A DNA stretch of 64,000 nt from Acinetobacter halotolerans (GTDB lineage Bacteria > Pseudomonadota > Gammaproteobacteria > Pseudomonadales > Moraxellaceae). Position 1 is the stretch's first letter. Every line of letters begins with the position of its first letter. Below are positions 27,232 through 34,573 of this stretch, piece by piece. The notes under the pieces are model-generated. The model had not been told where the DNA came from, made no database searches, and saw only the letters and a list, made by a program, of their open reading frames with translations. The DNA lies in the NCBI RefSeq assembly GCF_004208515.1, contig NZ_SGIM01000004.1, forward strand, positions 173,102-237,101, written 5' to 3'. Position numbers and translations under genes: made by a program.

Positions 27232-27618
27232 TTATTTATCATCATGCTTATGTGTATGAAAATCTTCGTTTTTACGGAAACGGAGATAGTTTTCAAACTG
27301 CTCACAATATTCATCAAAATTATCTTCTAACATCATCTGAAACTGTTGCAACAAGTAAGACATCACTTGTTCTTTGGCTTCACGCATCTCATTGCCATCT
27401 TTAAAGTTATTGGCAGCGACCCACGTATTAAAACGGGCTGTTCCAAACAACATGGCAGCACTGACTTGGGCACGTAACTCTTCAGGCTTAGGTTGTTGGC
27501 CTTTTTGTGGACGGCAAAAATCATTGGCTAGTTTGATAAACTCGTCCGCACGCTCAAAAAAAACCGCATTTAAAGCTTCTTCTTCTGTTACATCAGTCGC
27601 ATTAATTTTTTGAGACAT
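27232..27618 (-). CDS. DUF3144 family protein
   Basis: A 128-residue cytosolic protein of the DUF3144 family (FFERADEFIKLANDFC, VSAAMLFGTARFNTWVAAN, YLLQQFQMMLEDNFDEYCEQF), rich in Glu and Phe and probably all-helical. ATG 27618 (MSQKIN) is preferred to an upstream in-frame codon at 27639. The C-terminus is His- and Asp-rich (FHTHKHDDK). Function unknown. Confidence 0.8.
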   Translation of the reverse strand: MSQKINATDVTEEEALNAVFFERADEFIKLANDFCRPQKGQQPKPEELRAQVSAAMLFGTARFNTWVAANNFKDGNEMREAKEQVMSYLLQQFQMMLEDNFDEYCEQFENYLRFRKNEDFHTHKHDDK

Positions 27619-27718
27619 GGTCTTTTCCAACAAAAACAAGATCAGCCATTATAGACAAAGCCTTGCATAAACAAAACCGTTGCCTTAATCTAAAATAGCC
27701 TAAGCAATTAGAATAATC

Positions 27719-28354
27719 ATGATGCAAGACGCAATCGCTATTCAAAGCCTAAAAACAGATATTGCTTTACTCCGTCAACATATCTATCCACCACAATTTT
27801 TACAACAGGTGGAGGGCTTGCCGATTTACTATGGATTACAAGCAGAGGTTGACGAGTATTATCGTCAATGGCAACCGTTGATTGAAAGGGCGCAACAGCT
27901 TTGTCAGCCATTTATGCAGGATGAAATCGTAGACGCGATTCATTTACCGAGTCATTTAAATTTACCTTTATTTTTCTTTCATGTGGATCGTATTCGGATT
28001 AATAAAACCCGAGCGAAGGAATCAAAAACGTTTCGGGGCGTGGCAGCTTTAGTCGAAAAATGTGGGCAGTTTGATACAGACCAGATTTTTGCGATGCAAG
28101 AATGGCTTGAAAGTGATGACACGGCAGCGTTGGTCGCACACCGTGAATTTATTGATCTGCGGACTTATGTATTTCAGCATGGGCAGAGTGAATATACGCG
28201 AACCCGTTTTTATATGAATGGCATGATTTTAACTGTAGAGCCGCATTTTAAATTGGTCGATGCACGGGATAAGCCGCGCAAGCAACGCAATGATAGCTAC
28301 AGTGATCCGATTGCAGATAATGGCACGTGGAAGATTTTTGGGAAGTATCGTTGA
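27719..28354 (+). CDS. Conserved hypothetical protein, 211 residues
   Basis: I do not recognise a family. It is a soluble, mixed-composition protein without signal peptide or membrane helices, rich in Arg, Gln and aromatic residues, with FFFHVDRIRINKTRAKESKTFRGVAALVEK in the middle and a basic C-terminal stretch (DARDKPRKQRNDSYSDP). Codon use matches the neighbours and it begins with a pair of ATG codons 64 bp from the divergent DUF3144 gene. It is probably a real chromosomal gene of unknown function. Confidence 0.65.
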   Translation: MMQDAIAIQSLKTDIALLRQHIYPPQFLQQVEGLPIYYGLQAEVDEYYRQWQPLIERAQQLCQPFMQDEIVDAIHLPSHLNLPLFFFHVDRIRINKTRAKESKTFRGVAALVEKCGQFDTDQIFAMQEWLESDDTAALVAHREFIDLRTYVFQHGQSEYTRTRFYMNGMILTVEPHFKLVDARDKPRKQRNDSYSDPIADNGTWKIFGKYR

Positions 28355-28384
28355 ATGATCTAAGCTGCATAAAAATCTTGTTTG

Positions 28385-28556
28385 GGAATATGCTACTCGG
28401 GAGCGTCATCCACAACCTGCGTGATACTAAAAAGATAGGTGGTTTTGGACGAGTTAATGAAATTAGATTAATGAAAGCCGAGAACAGGTTTTGTGGATGA
28501 CAAATGGTTTTGCCTACTTTTCTCGAAAGAAAAGTAGGTCGCCGAAGGCATATTCC
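28385..28556. repeat. Nested inverted-repeat element
   Basis: Three nested pairs of arms share one centre. The outer arms are GGAATATGC (28385-28393) and GCATATTCC (28548-28556). The middle arms are GTCATCCACAACCTG (28405-28419) and CAGGTTTTGTGGATGAC (28485-28501), with a two-base insertion. A separate perfect 11-bp hairpin, CCTACTTTTCT / AGAAAAGTAGG around CGAA, lies at 28513-28538. No ORF of note is inside. It looks like a REP- or MITE-like dispersed element. It fills most of the gap between the two neighbouring genes. Confidence 0.6.
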
Positions 28557-28619
28557 GAGATTGAATGAGGGTCCGGTACGACTCCGTTATGATAATAATA
28601 TAGAAGGCAAAAGAAACTT

Positions 28620-30068
28620 TTACTCCCAGAAAATATCTTTATGAGACAAGACTTGTAGCTTTTTATCTGCTTTTTTCATCACATGCGGTTGTTGTGCCTT
28701 GACCCAACCTAAAGCAAATAAAAATTGCGATTGCTTCGCTGTATGCTGCTGAAAAATTTGCTCAGCCACAAACAAGTCATTATAAAAACCTAAATACTCC
28801 TGAATCGGCTGTAACTTATCTAGGAATTGCTGAACCTTCTTTTCAGGATATAAGCCTGATACAAAGTCGATGCAGTAGCGTAATTGCTTCACGCGCTTAC
28901 GGGTACGATGTTGCTGTTCGATAGGAAGATCAGAAAACTGAGATGCGTCTTTTAAGATTTTTTGATAAAGCTTCGTCAAACTTTTGGTCACTTGTTTTGT
29001 GAGTTTGGTTTTTGATTCATTTTCACTATAGCTAAAGCTTAACAGTGATAAAAACAGTTGCGTGGTTTTGGTGTTACTCAAAAGCTTAGTGACATTTGTC
29101 GCTGCTTGAGCGTTGAATGGAAAATCAAAATCACAAACTTCTTTGATCAACGGAATGACTGAATCTTGAATGGCATCATTATCTCGCGATTGCCCTAAAG
29201 CCCTGAAAATGTCAGCCAATTCACTTTCCCAAGTAGGATCGATCTGCGTCGACCAATGAGAAAAATGCTTGAATGCAGAACGTAAACGACGTAAACCGAC
29301 ACGTGCTTGATGAATATGTTCTGCTTCAGCAACACCATCAGCAATTGCAGCGGCATTGGGTAGAATCTGATTTAAACAATTTTCAATAATCAGTTTGAGG
29401 GCTTGTTCAGCCGAAAACTCTGGCTGCAGTTGTAATGTTTTGGCTTTGGTTGCGGGGGAGACTTTTTTACCCATTGCCAGTAAATTTCCACGCTCGGCTT
29501 TACTACGTACGTCTAACCACAGTTGATATTTTTCCACTAAATGATTAGAAAAAATAATCAGATCTCGAGCTGATCCCTGTTTCAACTCAAATTCGATCTC
29601 ACAGATTTTGGCTTGATTAGTTGGTGTACGAATTTCGCCATCATCGAGGCAGACTTCAATCTGAGAACCTTGGAATTCAAAAACGTGAAATGTGCGCTCA
29701 ACATCGGTTTGGAACTGCAAAAGTAAATCAGCAGGTGTATCGCCTAGCAGCTCGCGTAAAATGTCTTGAACAGTTTGGTTATGTTGATACAGGGATAAAT
29801 CCAGCTCGGGTTCTTGTTCACATTGACCCAAATGAATATCTTCTTCAATCCGTTGTAAATGATTTTTACTTGCCGCCTTAAAGGTTTGAACCCAATGTTC
29901 ACCTTCCTGACGCAGACGAATCGCAACATGGTTCTTTGCCAGTAGGCGATCAGCGGTATCATAGTATTTTGCTTGTAATCGAATTTTTTGCGCTTTTTGC
30001 TTATTTAATGCCAGTAGAACACTTTTTTTCTTAGATGCAGGAAGTTGAAATTTAAGTTCTATTTCCAT
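28620..30068 (-). CDS. CYTH-CHAD domain protein, inorganic triphosphatase-like
   Basis: A 482-residue protein with an N-terminal CYTH domain (MEIELKFQLP gives the E-x-E-x-K signature, residues 2-6; IRLRQEGEHWVQTFKA near 52-67; EIEFELKQG near 168-176) and a C-terminal CHAD helical domain (HIHQARVGLRRLRSAFKHF near 251-270; HRTRKRVKQLRYCIDFVSGLYP near 384-405). This is the layout of E. coli YgiF, which hydrolyses triphosphate; CHAD domains bind polyphosphate. Monocistronic. Confidence 0.9.
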   Translation of the reverse strand: MEIELKFQLPASKKKSVLLALNKQKAQKIRLQAKYYDTADRLLAKNHVAIRLRQEGEHWVQTFKAASKNHLQRIEEDIHLGQCEQEPELDLSLYQHNQTVQDILRELLGDTPADLLLQFQTDVERTFHVFEFQGSQIEVCLDDGEIRTPTNQAKICEIEFELKQGSARDLIIFSNHLVEKYQLWLDVRSKAERGNLLAMGKKVSPATKAKTLQLQPEFSAEQALKLIIENCLNQILPNAAAIADGVAEAEHIHQARVGLRRLRSAFKHFSHWSTQIDPTWESELADIFRALGQSRDNDAIQDSVIPLIKEVCDFDFPFNAQAATNVTKLLSNTKTTQLFLSLLSFSYSENESKTKLTKQVTKSLTKLYQKILKDASQFSDLPIEQQHRTRKRVKQLRYCIDFVSGLYPEKKVQQFLDKLQPIQEYLGFYNDLFVAEQIFQQHTAKQSQFLFALGWVKAQQPHVMKKADKKLQVLSHKDIFWE

Positions 30069-30307
30069 GATGCCGTGACTCCTGATCTTTTAGAATGAAG
30101 AATTTAAAAATGAGTGTATTTTACTTGTGGATCGTTGTTTTTCATACTGTACTATCTTGCGCCAAAAAAGCCGATCTCGCAATGAGAGCTATAGTTCGTA
30201 AGGTGGCATATCAATAGAGTATCGCTTTGTTGTCATGCAATGACTTTATTTTGTACAAAAAATACAGTACCGTGTCATGAGCGTTATATAGGATTAGGAC
30301 GATCAAA

Positions 30308-30679
30308 ATGAATGCACCAGCGACATTGACCCAGCCAGTGGAATTCACTTTACCGATTAAAGATTACAATGAGTTTTATCGCTTTTATTTAACCGAGCAT
30401 CGTAGTATTGCCAGCCGCCGTTTGCATGTAGCGGGAAGTTCAGTTGGCTTATATTTCTTTAGTAAAGCGATTCGTCAGCGCAAAGCCAAATATTTGGCTT
30501 ATGGTTTATTGTCGGGTTATGCCTGTGCATGGGTTGGGCATTTCTTCTTTGAACATAATAAACCTGCAAGTTTTAAACAGCCGCTTTTTAGCTTTATTTC
30601 GGATTGGCGGATGTTGTCCGATGTTGCACGTGGACGTTTGAGTTTGGTGGATCGTCAATTTGATAAGATAGATTCCTAA
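30308..30679 (+). CDS. Mpo1/DUF962-like membrane protein
   Basis: A 123-residue protein with the DUF962 motifs FYLTEHRSIASRRLHVAGSS (about 31-50) and WVGHFFFEHNKPASF (about 76-90), where the His residues are conserved. Yeast Mpo1 of this family is a 2-hydroxy fatty acid dioxygenase. A short hydrophobic segment lies between the motifs. Function in bacteria is unknown; a lipid role is an extrapolation. Confidence 0.8.
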   Translation: MNAPATLTQPVEFTLPIKDYNEFYRFYLTEHRSIASRRLHVAGSSVGLYFFSKAIRQRKAKYLAYGLLSGYACAWVGHFFFEHNKPASFKQPLFSFISDWRMLSDVARGRLSLVDRQFDKIDS

Positions 30680-30732
30680 GTTGAATCATCGCTAAAAAAA
30701 TAATCAGAGTTAAAACGACATAATACGTCGCT

Positions 30733-30753
30733 AAGCTGCTTCGGCAGCTTTTT
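30733..30753 (+). terminator. Terminator of the DUF962 gene
   Basis: Stem AAGCTGC / GCAGCTT around a TTCG tetraloop followed by TTT. Confidence 0.8.
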
Positions 30754-30858
30754 ATTCGCTCTGATTTTCATCGTTTAAAAGTGACAACACACAACCTCTC
30801 TTTAAATTTCCGAATAGAAAATATAATCTGATGTGAATTTACTTATAGTGAAATTCTA

Positions 30859-31470
30859 ATGCGCGGTGTTTACCTCATTACCAATGATGATCCTCTCCAA
30901 TTATTACTAGAAAAATTAAATGCAGCATTGGGGACTGGGCATATTGCCATTTTGCAATATCGCCGTAAAAAAGTAGCGAAATTAGATCAACCAACCGAAG
31001 TCGAACAAATCAAAAGCCTTTGTGAAAAATACCAAGTTCCATTTGTGATTAATGATGATTTGGCAATGGCGGAAAAATTTGGTTTAGGAGTTCATCTTGG
31101 GCAGTCAGATGGTGAAATTACCGAAGCGACTCAACGTTTAGCGCAAGATGTCATTATTGGGCGTACTTGTCTCAACTCATTAGAGCTGGCTGACAAAGCA
31201 ATCGCCGATGGGGCAAGCTATGTTGCCTTTGGTGCTGTATATGCAACGGCAACCAAGCCTGAAGCAGGAAATGTTGGCATAGAGGTTATTCAACAAGCCA
31301 AACAAAAATATCATGTACCGATTTGTGCAATTGGTGGTCTAACCGTCGAAAATTCTCAAGCGGTGATTGATGCTGGGGCGAGCCTTTGTGCGGTGATTAG
31401 TGATATATTAGGACGATCAACAGCCGAAATTCCTGCTCGTGTAGATGCATGGGCCAAGTTATTTGCATAA
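30859..31470 (+). CDS. thiE: Thiamine-phosphate synthase
   Basis: Joins HMP-pyrophosphate and thiazole phosphate into thiamine phosphate. The 203-residue protein shows the ThiE TIM-barrel: YLITND, LQYRRK (phosphate/pyrophosphate side), FVINDDLAMAEKFGLGVHLGQSDG (DD metal ligands), IIGRTCLNSLELADKAIADGASYVAFGAVYATATKP and PICAIGGLTVENSQAVIDAGASLCAVIS. The ATG follows a weak ribosome site. It is 62 bp from hemL on the same strand and may be cotranscribed, a pairing common in Acinetobacter and Pseudomonas. Confidence 0.95.
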   Translation: MRGVYLITNDDPLQLLLEKLNAALGTGHIAILQYRRKKVAKLDQPTEVEQIKSLCEKYQVPFVINDDLAMAEKFGLGVHLGQSDGEITEATQRLAQDVIIGRTCLNSLELADKAIADGASYVAFGAVYATATKPEAGNVGIEVIQQAKQKYHVPICAIGGLTVENSQAVIDAGASLCAVISDILGRSTAEIPARVDAWAKLFA

Positions 31471-31532
31471 TTTTTTCATTCGCCTTGTGGAACTGTAATC
31501 GTTCCTCATTTTCGATTTAGGTTGAGTCTTTT

Positions 31533-32831
31533 ATGAGTTTATCTCCAAAGCAAGAACAGTTATTTAAACAAGCAAATAAACATATTCCGGGCGGTGTAAA
31601 TTCGCCTGTACGTGCATTTAACGGTGTTGGTGGTACGCCTGTCTTTATTGAAAAGGCAAAAGGTGCGTACTTGTGGGATGTAGATGGCAAGCGTTATGTC
31701 GATTATGTTGGTTCATGGGGACCGATGATTTTAGGCCATGCGCATCCTGATATTATCCAAGCAGTCCAAACTGCGGCTGAAGATGGTCTGAGTTTTGGTG
31801 CGCCAACAGTTCACGAAACCACTTTAGCGGACACGATTTGCGATATCATGCCTTCAATTGAGATGGTCCGTATGACCAGTTCAGGTACAGAAGCAACCAT
31901 GACCGCGATTCGTTTGGCTCGTGGCTATACAGGTCGTGACAAAATCGTGAAATTTGAAGGCTGCTATCACGGTCATTCAGATTCATTATTAGTTAAAGCA
32001 GGTTCTGGTTTACTGACTTTAGGTGAAGGCGAACCAACATCGAAAGGTGTGCCAGCCGATTTCGCTAAACATACCTTAACTTTACCGTATAACAATATTG
32101 AAGCTTTGAAGGAATGCTTTGCGAAGTTTGGTCATGAGATCGCAGGGGTAATCATTGAACCTGTTGCAGGTAATATGAATTTAGTTACGCCAATTGAAGG
32201 CTTCTTACAAGCGATTCGCGATGTCTGTGATGAATACAAATCTGTGTTTATTATTGATGAAGTGATGACTGGTTTCCGTGTTGCTTTAGGCGGCGCTCAG
32301 TCGGTTTATAACGTAAAACCTGATTTGACCACCTTAGGTAAAATTATTGGTGCAGGCTTACCAGTCGGCGCTTTCGGCGGTAAACGTGAAATCATGGAAT
32401 GCATCGCACCTTTAGGCGGTGTCTATCAAGCAGGTACATTGTCGGGCAATCCATTAGCAATGCGTGCGGGTATTGCAATGTTTAAACACCTTCGTGAACC
32501 AGATTTTTATGACAAGTTAGCAGCACAGTTAGCAAAATTGCTTGCTGGTTTACAGACTGCGGCAGATGAAGCGGGTATTCCATTTAAGACCCAACAAGTC
32601 GGTGGTATGTTCGGTTTGTATTTCACCGATCAAGAGGACATTACCAGCTTTGATTCCATGTTGGCGTGTGATGTCGAAGCATTTAAGAAATTCTTCCATG
32701 GCATGTTAAAGCGTGGTGTTTACCTTGCGCCATCTGCATTTGAAGCAGGATTTATTTCGTCGATGCATTCTGATCAGGATATTGCCGATACTATTCAGGC
32801 AGCAAAAGAAACCTTTGCTGAAATGAAATAA
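31533..32831 (+). CDS. hemL: Glutamate-1-semialdehyde 2,1-aminomutase
   Basis: PLP enzyme of the C5 heme pathway that converts glutamate-1-semialdehyde to 5-aminolevulinate. It is 432 residues, the usual length. Motifs include [12 protein letters not shown], the PLP-binding [45 protein letters not shown] and the lysine loop [18 protein letters not shown], where the Lys forms the Schiff base. A good terminator follows. Confidence 0.97.
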   Translation: MSLSPKQEQLFKQANKHIPGGVNSPVRAFNGVGGTPVFIEKAKGAYLWDVDGKRYVDYVGSWGPMILGHAHPDIIQAVQTAAEDGLSFGAPTVHETTLADTICDIMPSIEMVRMTSSGTEATMTAIRLARGYTGRDKIVKFEGCYHGHSDSLLVKAGSGLLTLGEGEPTSKGVPADFAKHTLTLPYNNIEALKECFAKFGHEIAGVIIEPVAGNMNLVTPIEGFLQAIRDVCDEYKSVFIIDEVMTGFRVALGGAQSVYNVKPDLTTLGKIIGAGLPVGAFGGKREIMECIAPLGGVYQAGTLSGNPLAMRAGIAMFKHLREPDFYDKLAAQLAKLLAGLQTAADEAGIPFKTQQVGGMFGLYFTDQEDITSFDSMLACDVEAFKKFFHGMLKRGVYLAPSAFEAGFISSMHSDQDIADTIQAAKETFAEMK

Positions 32832-32848
32832 CGCTGTGATGCCTACAT

Positions 32849-32873
32849 AAGCCCGATTTTTTCGGGCTTTTTT
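32849..32873 (+). terminator. Terminator of hemL
   Basis: Stem AAGCCCGA / TCGGGCTT around TTTTT and followed by a T-run. Confidence 0.9.
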
Positions 32874-33181
32874 AATGGAATAGTTTTAGGTTGATCGGAA
32901 TAAAAATAGACCTTAATCGATTTAAAATAATCAATAATCAGAATGCAATCTTACTGAGTTCCCAGTTATTTGTATGATAAACCATAACTAGGAACAGCAA
33001 AGTTAAATAATCTTTACTGTACCGCAAGATAAAATAATGCTTGAATAGTAAACTATATTTGCGCTTATCTTTAGCTGTCCCAAAGCCTTAACATTTTGGC
33101 TTGTGCAAGCTTTAGATGGCGCTTTTATGGATCATATTTTAAATAAGCTTTTGATAAAAAACTCATAGGAATGGAGTAATA
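32874..33181. other. Intergenic region with an imperfect dyad before the HbpS-like gene
   Basis: No gene was found here. The notable element is an imperfect inverted repeat: GTTCCCAGTTAT (32958-32969) against ATAACTAGGAAC (32984-32995), 11 of 12 positions complementary with a 14-base spacer, about 190 bp before the next ATG. It could be a regulator site. The gene start has the ribosome site GGAATGGAG. The rest is A+T-rich and unremarkable. Confidence 0.4.
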
Positions 33182-33598
33182 ATGAAAACTAAACATTATT
33201 TAACTGCGGCGGATGTGGAAATTCTGGTTGATGCAGCATTGCATTATGCGACCGAGCATGATTTTAATGTCAGCGTTGCCGTTGTCGATGACAGTGGAAC
33301 ATTGTTGATGATGAAGCGTATGGATGGTGCATCGGTATTATCGACACAGATTTGCCAAGAAAAAGCCCACTCTGCTGCGGTCAGTCGTAGGGCAACCAAA
33401 GTATCAGAAGATCTGATTCGCGATGGCAAAATCGGCTTTTTAACGGTAAATGCAGCAAAAGGCATGTTAGAAGGCGGTGAGCCGATTGTCTATCAAGGGC
33501 AGGTTGTCGGAGCTGTTGGTGTTTCAGGGGTGCAATCTTTTCAGGATGCAGAAATTGCCCAGTATGCGATTCAACAATTTTTAGAGCAACAGGCCTAA
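33182..33598 (+). CDS. GlcG/HbpS-like protein (DUF336)
   Basis: A 138-residue protein of the GlcG/HbpS family: VSVAVVDDSGTLLMMKRMDGAS (about 26-47), KAHSAAVSRRATK, and a C-terminal GGEPIVYQGQVVGAVGVSG (about 98-116). Members bind heme or cofactors, or accompany glycolate and other oxidoreductase clusters; none is nearby. It has no signal peptide, so it is probably cytosolic. Role unknown. Confidence 0.88.
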   Translation: MKTKHYLTAADVEILVDAALHYATEHDFNVSVAVVDDSGTLLMMKRMDGASVLSTQICQEKAHSAAVSRRATKVSEDLIRDGKIGFLTVNAAKGMLEGGEPIVYQGQVVGAVGVSGVQSFQDAEIAQYAIQQFLEQQA

Positions 33599-33698
33599 AT
33601 TATCGTTTAAATTCGATTCTGGATGAAATATCGAGAGAAACACGAAAAAAATCAGTAAAAATACGTGTCATGCATTGTAATTCAGCGCTAAGCTTTTT

Positions 33699-34385
33699 AT
33701 GATTGCCCGCTTGTTTTCATCCAGTCGTTGGAAAGCTACCTTGAATGATTTTCTAAGTGAACATTTGATTCATCGTGATGAAGATTTTATGGTCATCCAT
33801 AAACCAGCAGGCTTACTCACAGTACCGGGTAAAACTGCTGATTTACAAGATTGTTTGATCAATCGTTTACTAGAATTAGAAGCAAAAACGTTGCTCATCC
33901 ATCGTTTAGATCGAGATACTTCAGGTATCTTAGTGTTTGGCTTATCTAAGTTTGGTCAAAGCAACATTTCACGTCAATTTCAAGATCGTCAAACCTCAAA
34001 AATTTATCAAGCATTGGTGGCTGGACATTTACATGGTCAGGGCACGGTCGATATTCCTGTGATTTATGATCCAACTCGGCCACCACTTCATATCGTCGAT
34101 GCCTCATATCACAAACCTGCATTAACCGAATGGCAAGCGATTGAGCATTTTGAAACTCAAGGGCAACCTGTTACACGTGTTAAACTGACGCCAATTACAG
34201 GGCGTTCACATCAGCTTCGCGTACATATGCAATATTTGGGTCATCCTATTCTTGGCGATACATTATATGCCACAGCACAACAGCAACAGCTTTATGCGCG
34301 TTTATGTTTACATGCAACGCAATTGAGCTTTGCTCACCCTAAAACAGGTGCGACACTCACTTTTGATTGTCCTGTGCCGTTTTAG
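33699..34385 (+). CDS. rluA: RluA-type pseudouridine synthase
   Basis: Modifies uridines in 23S rRNA (U746) and some tRNAs (U32) in E. coli. The 228-residue protein has no S4 domain, as in RluA. Motifs are DFMVIHKPAGLLTVPGK (about 29-45), the catalytic LLIHRLDRDTSGILVFG (about 66-82) and TPITGRSHQLRVHMQYLGHPILGDTLY (about 166-192). The ATG at 33699 gives the usual length. Confidence 0.9.
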   Translation: MIARLFSSSRWKATLNDFLSEHLIHRDEDFMVIHKPAGLLTVPGKTADLQDCLINRLLELEAKTLLIHRLDRDTSGILVFGLSKFGQSNISRQFQDRQTSKIYQALVAGHLHGQGTVDIPVIYDPTRPPLHIVDASYHKPALTEWQAIEHFETQGQPVTRVKLTPITGRSHQLRVHMQYLGHPILGDTLYATAQQQQLYARLCLHATQLSFAHPKTGATLTFDCPVPF

Positions 34386-34573
34386 CAGTAGATTTTTTGA
34401 TTAAATAGGATGTAGAGCACGCCATTTGAGTTTGCTTTATGTCAAAATATTGGGGTTATTAGGTGGTTCAATCACACCATAATACCAAACTTAAAACTAC
34501 ATAAAATAGCTTAAACTTTCGTCGGTTTAACGCATACAATATGTAGGCTAACATGAGATAAAGGTGGAATAAA

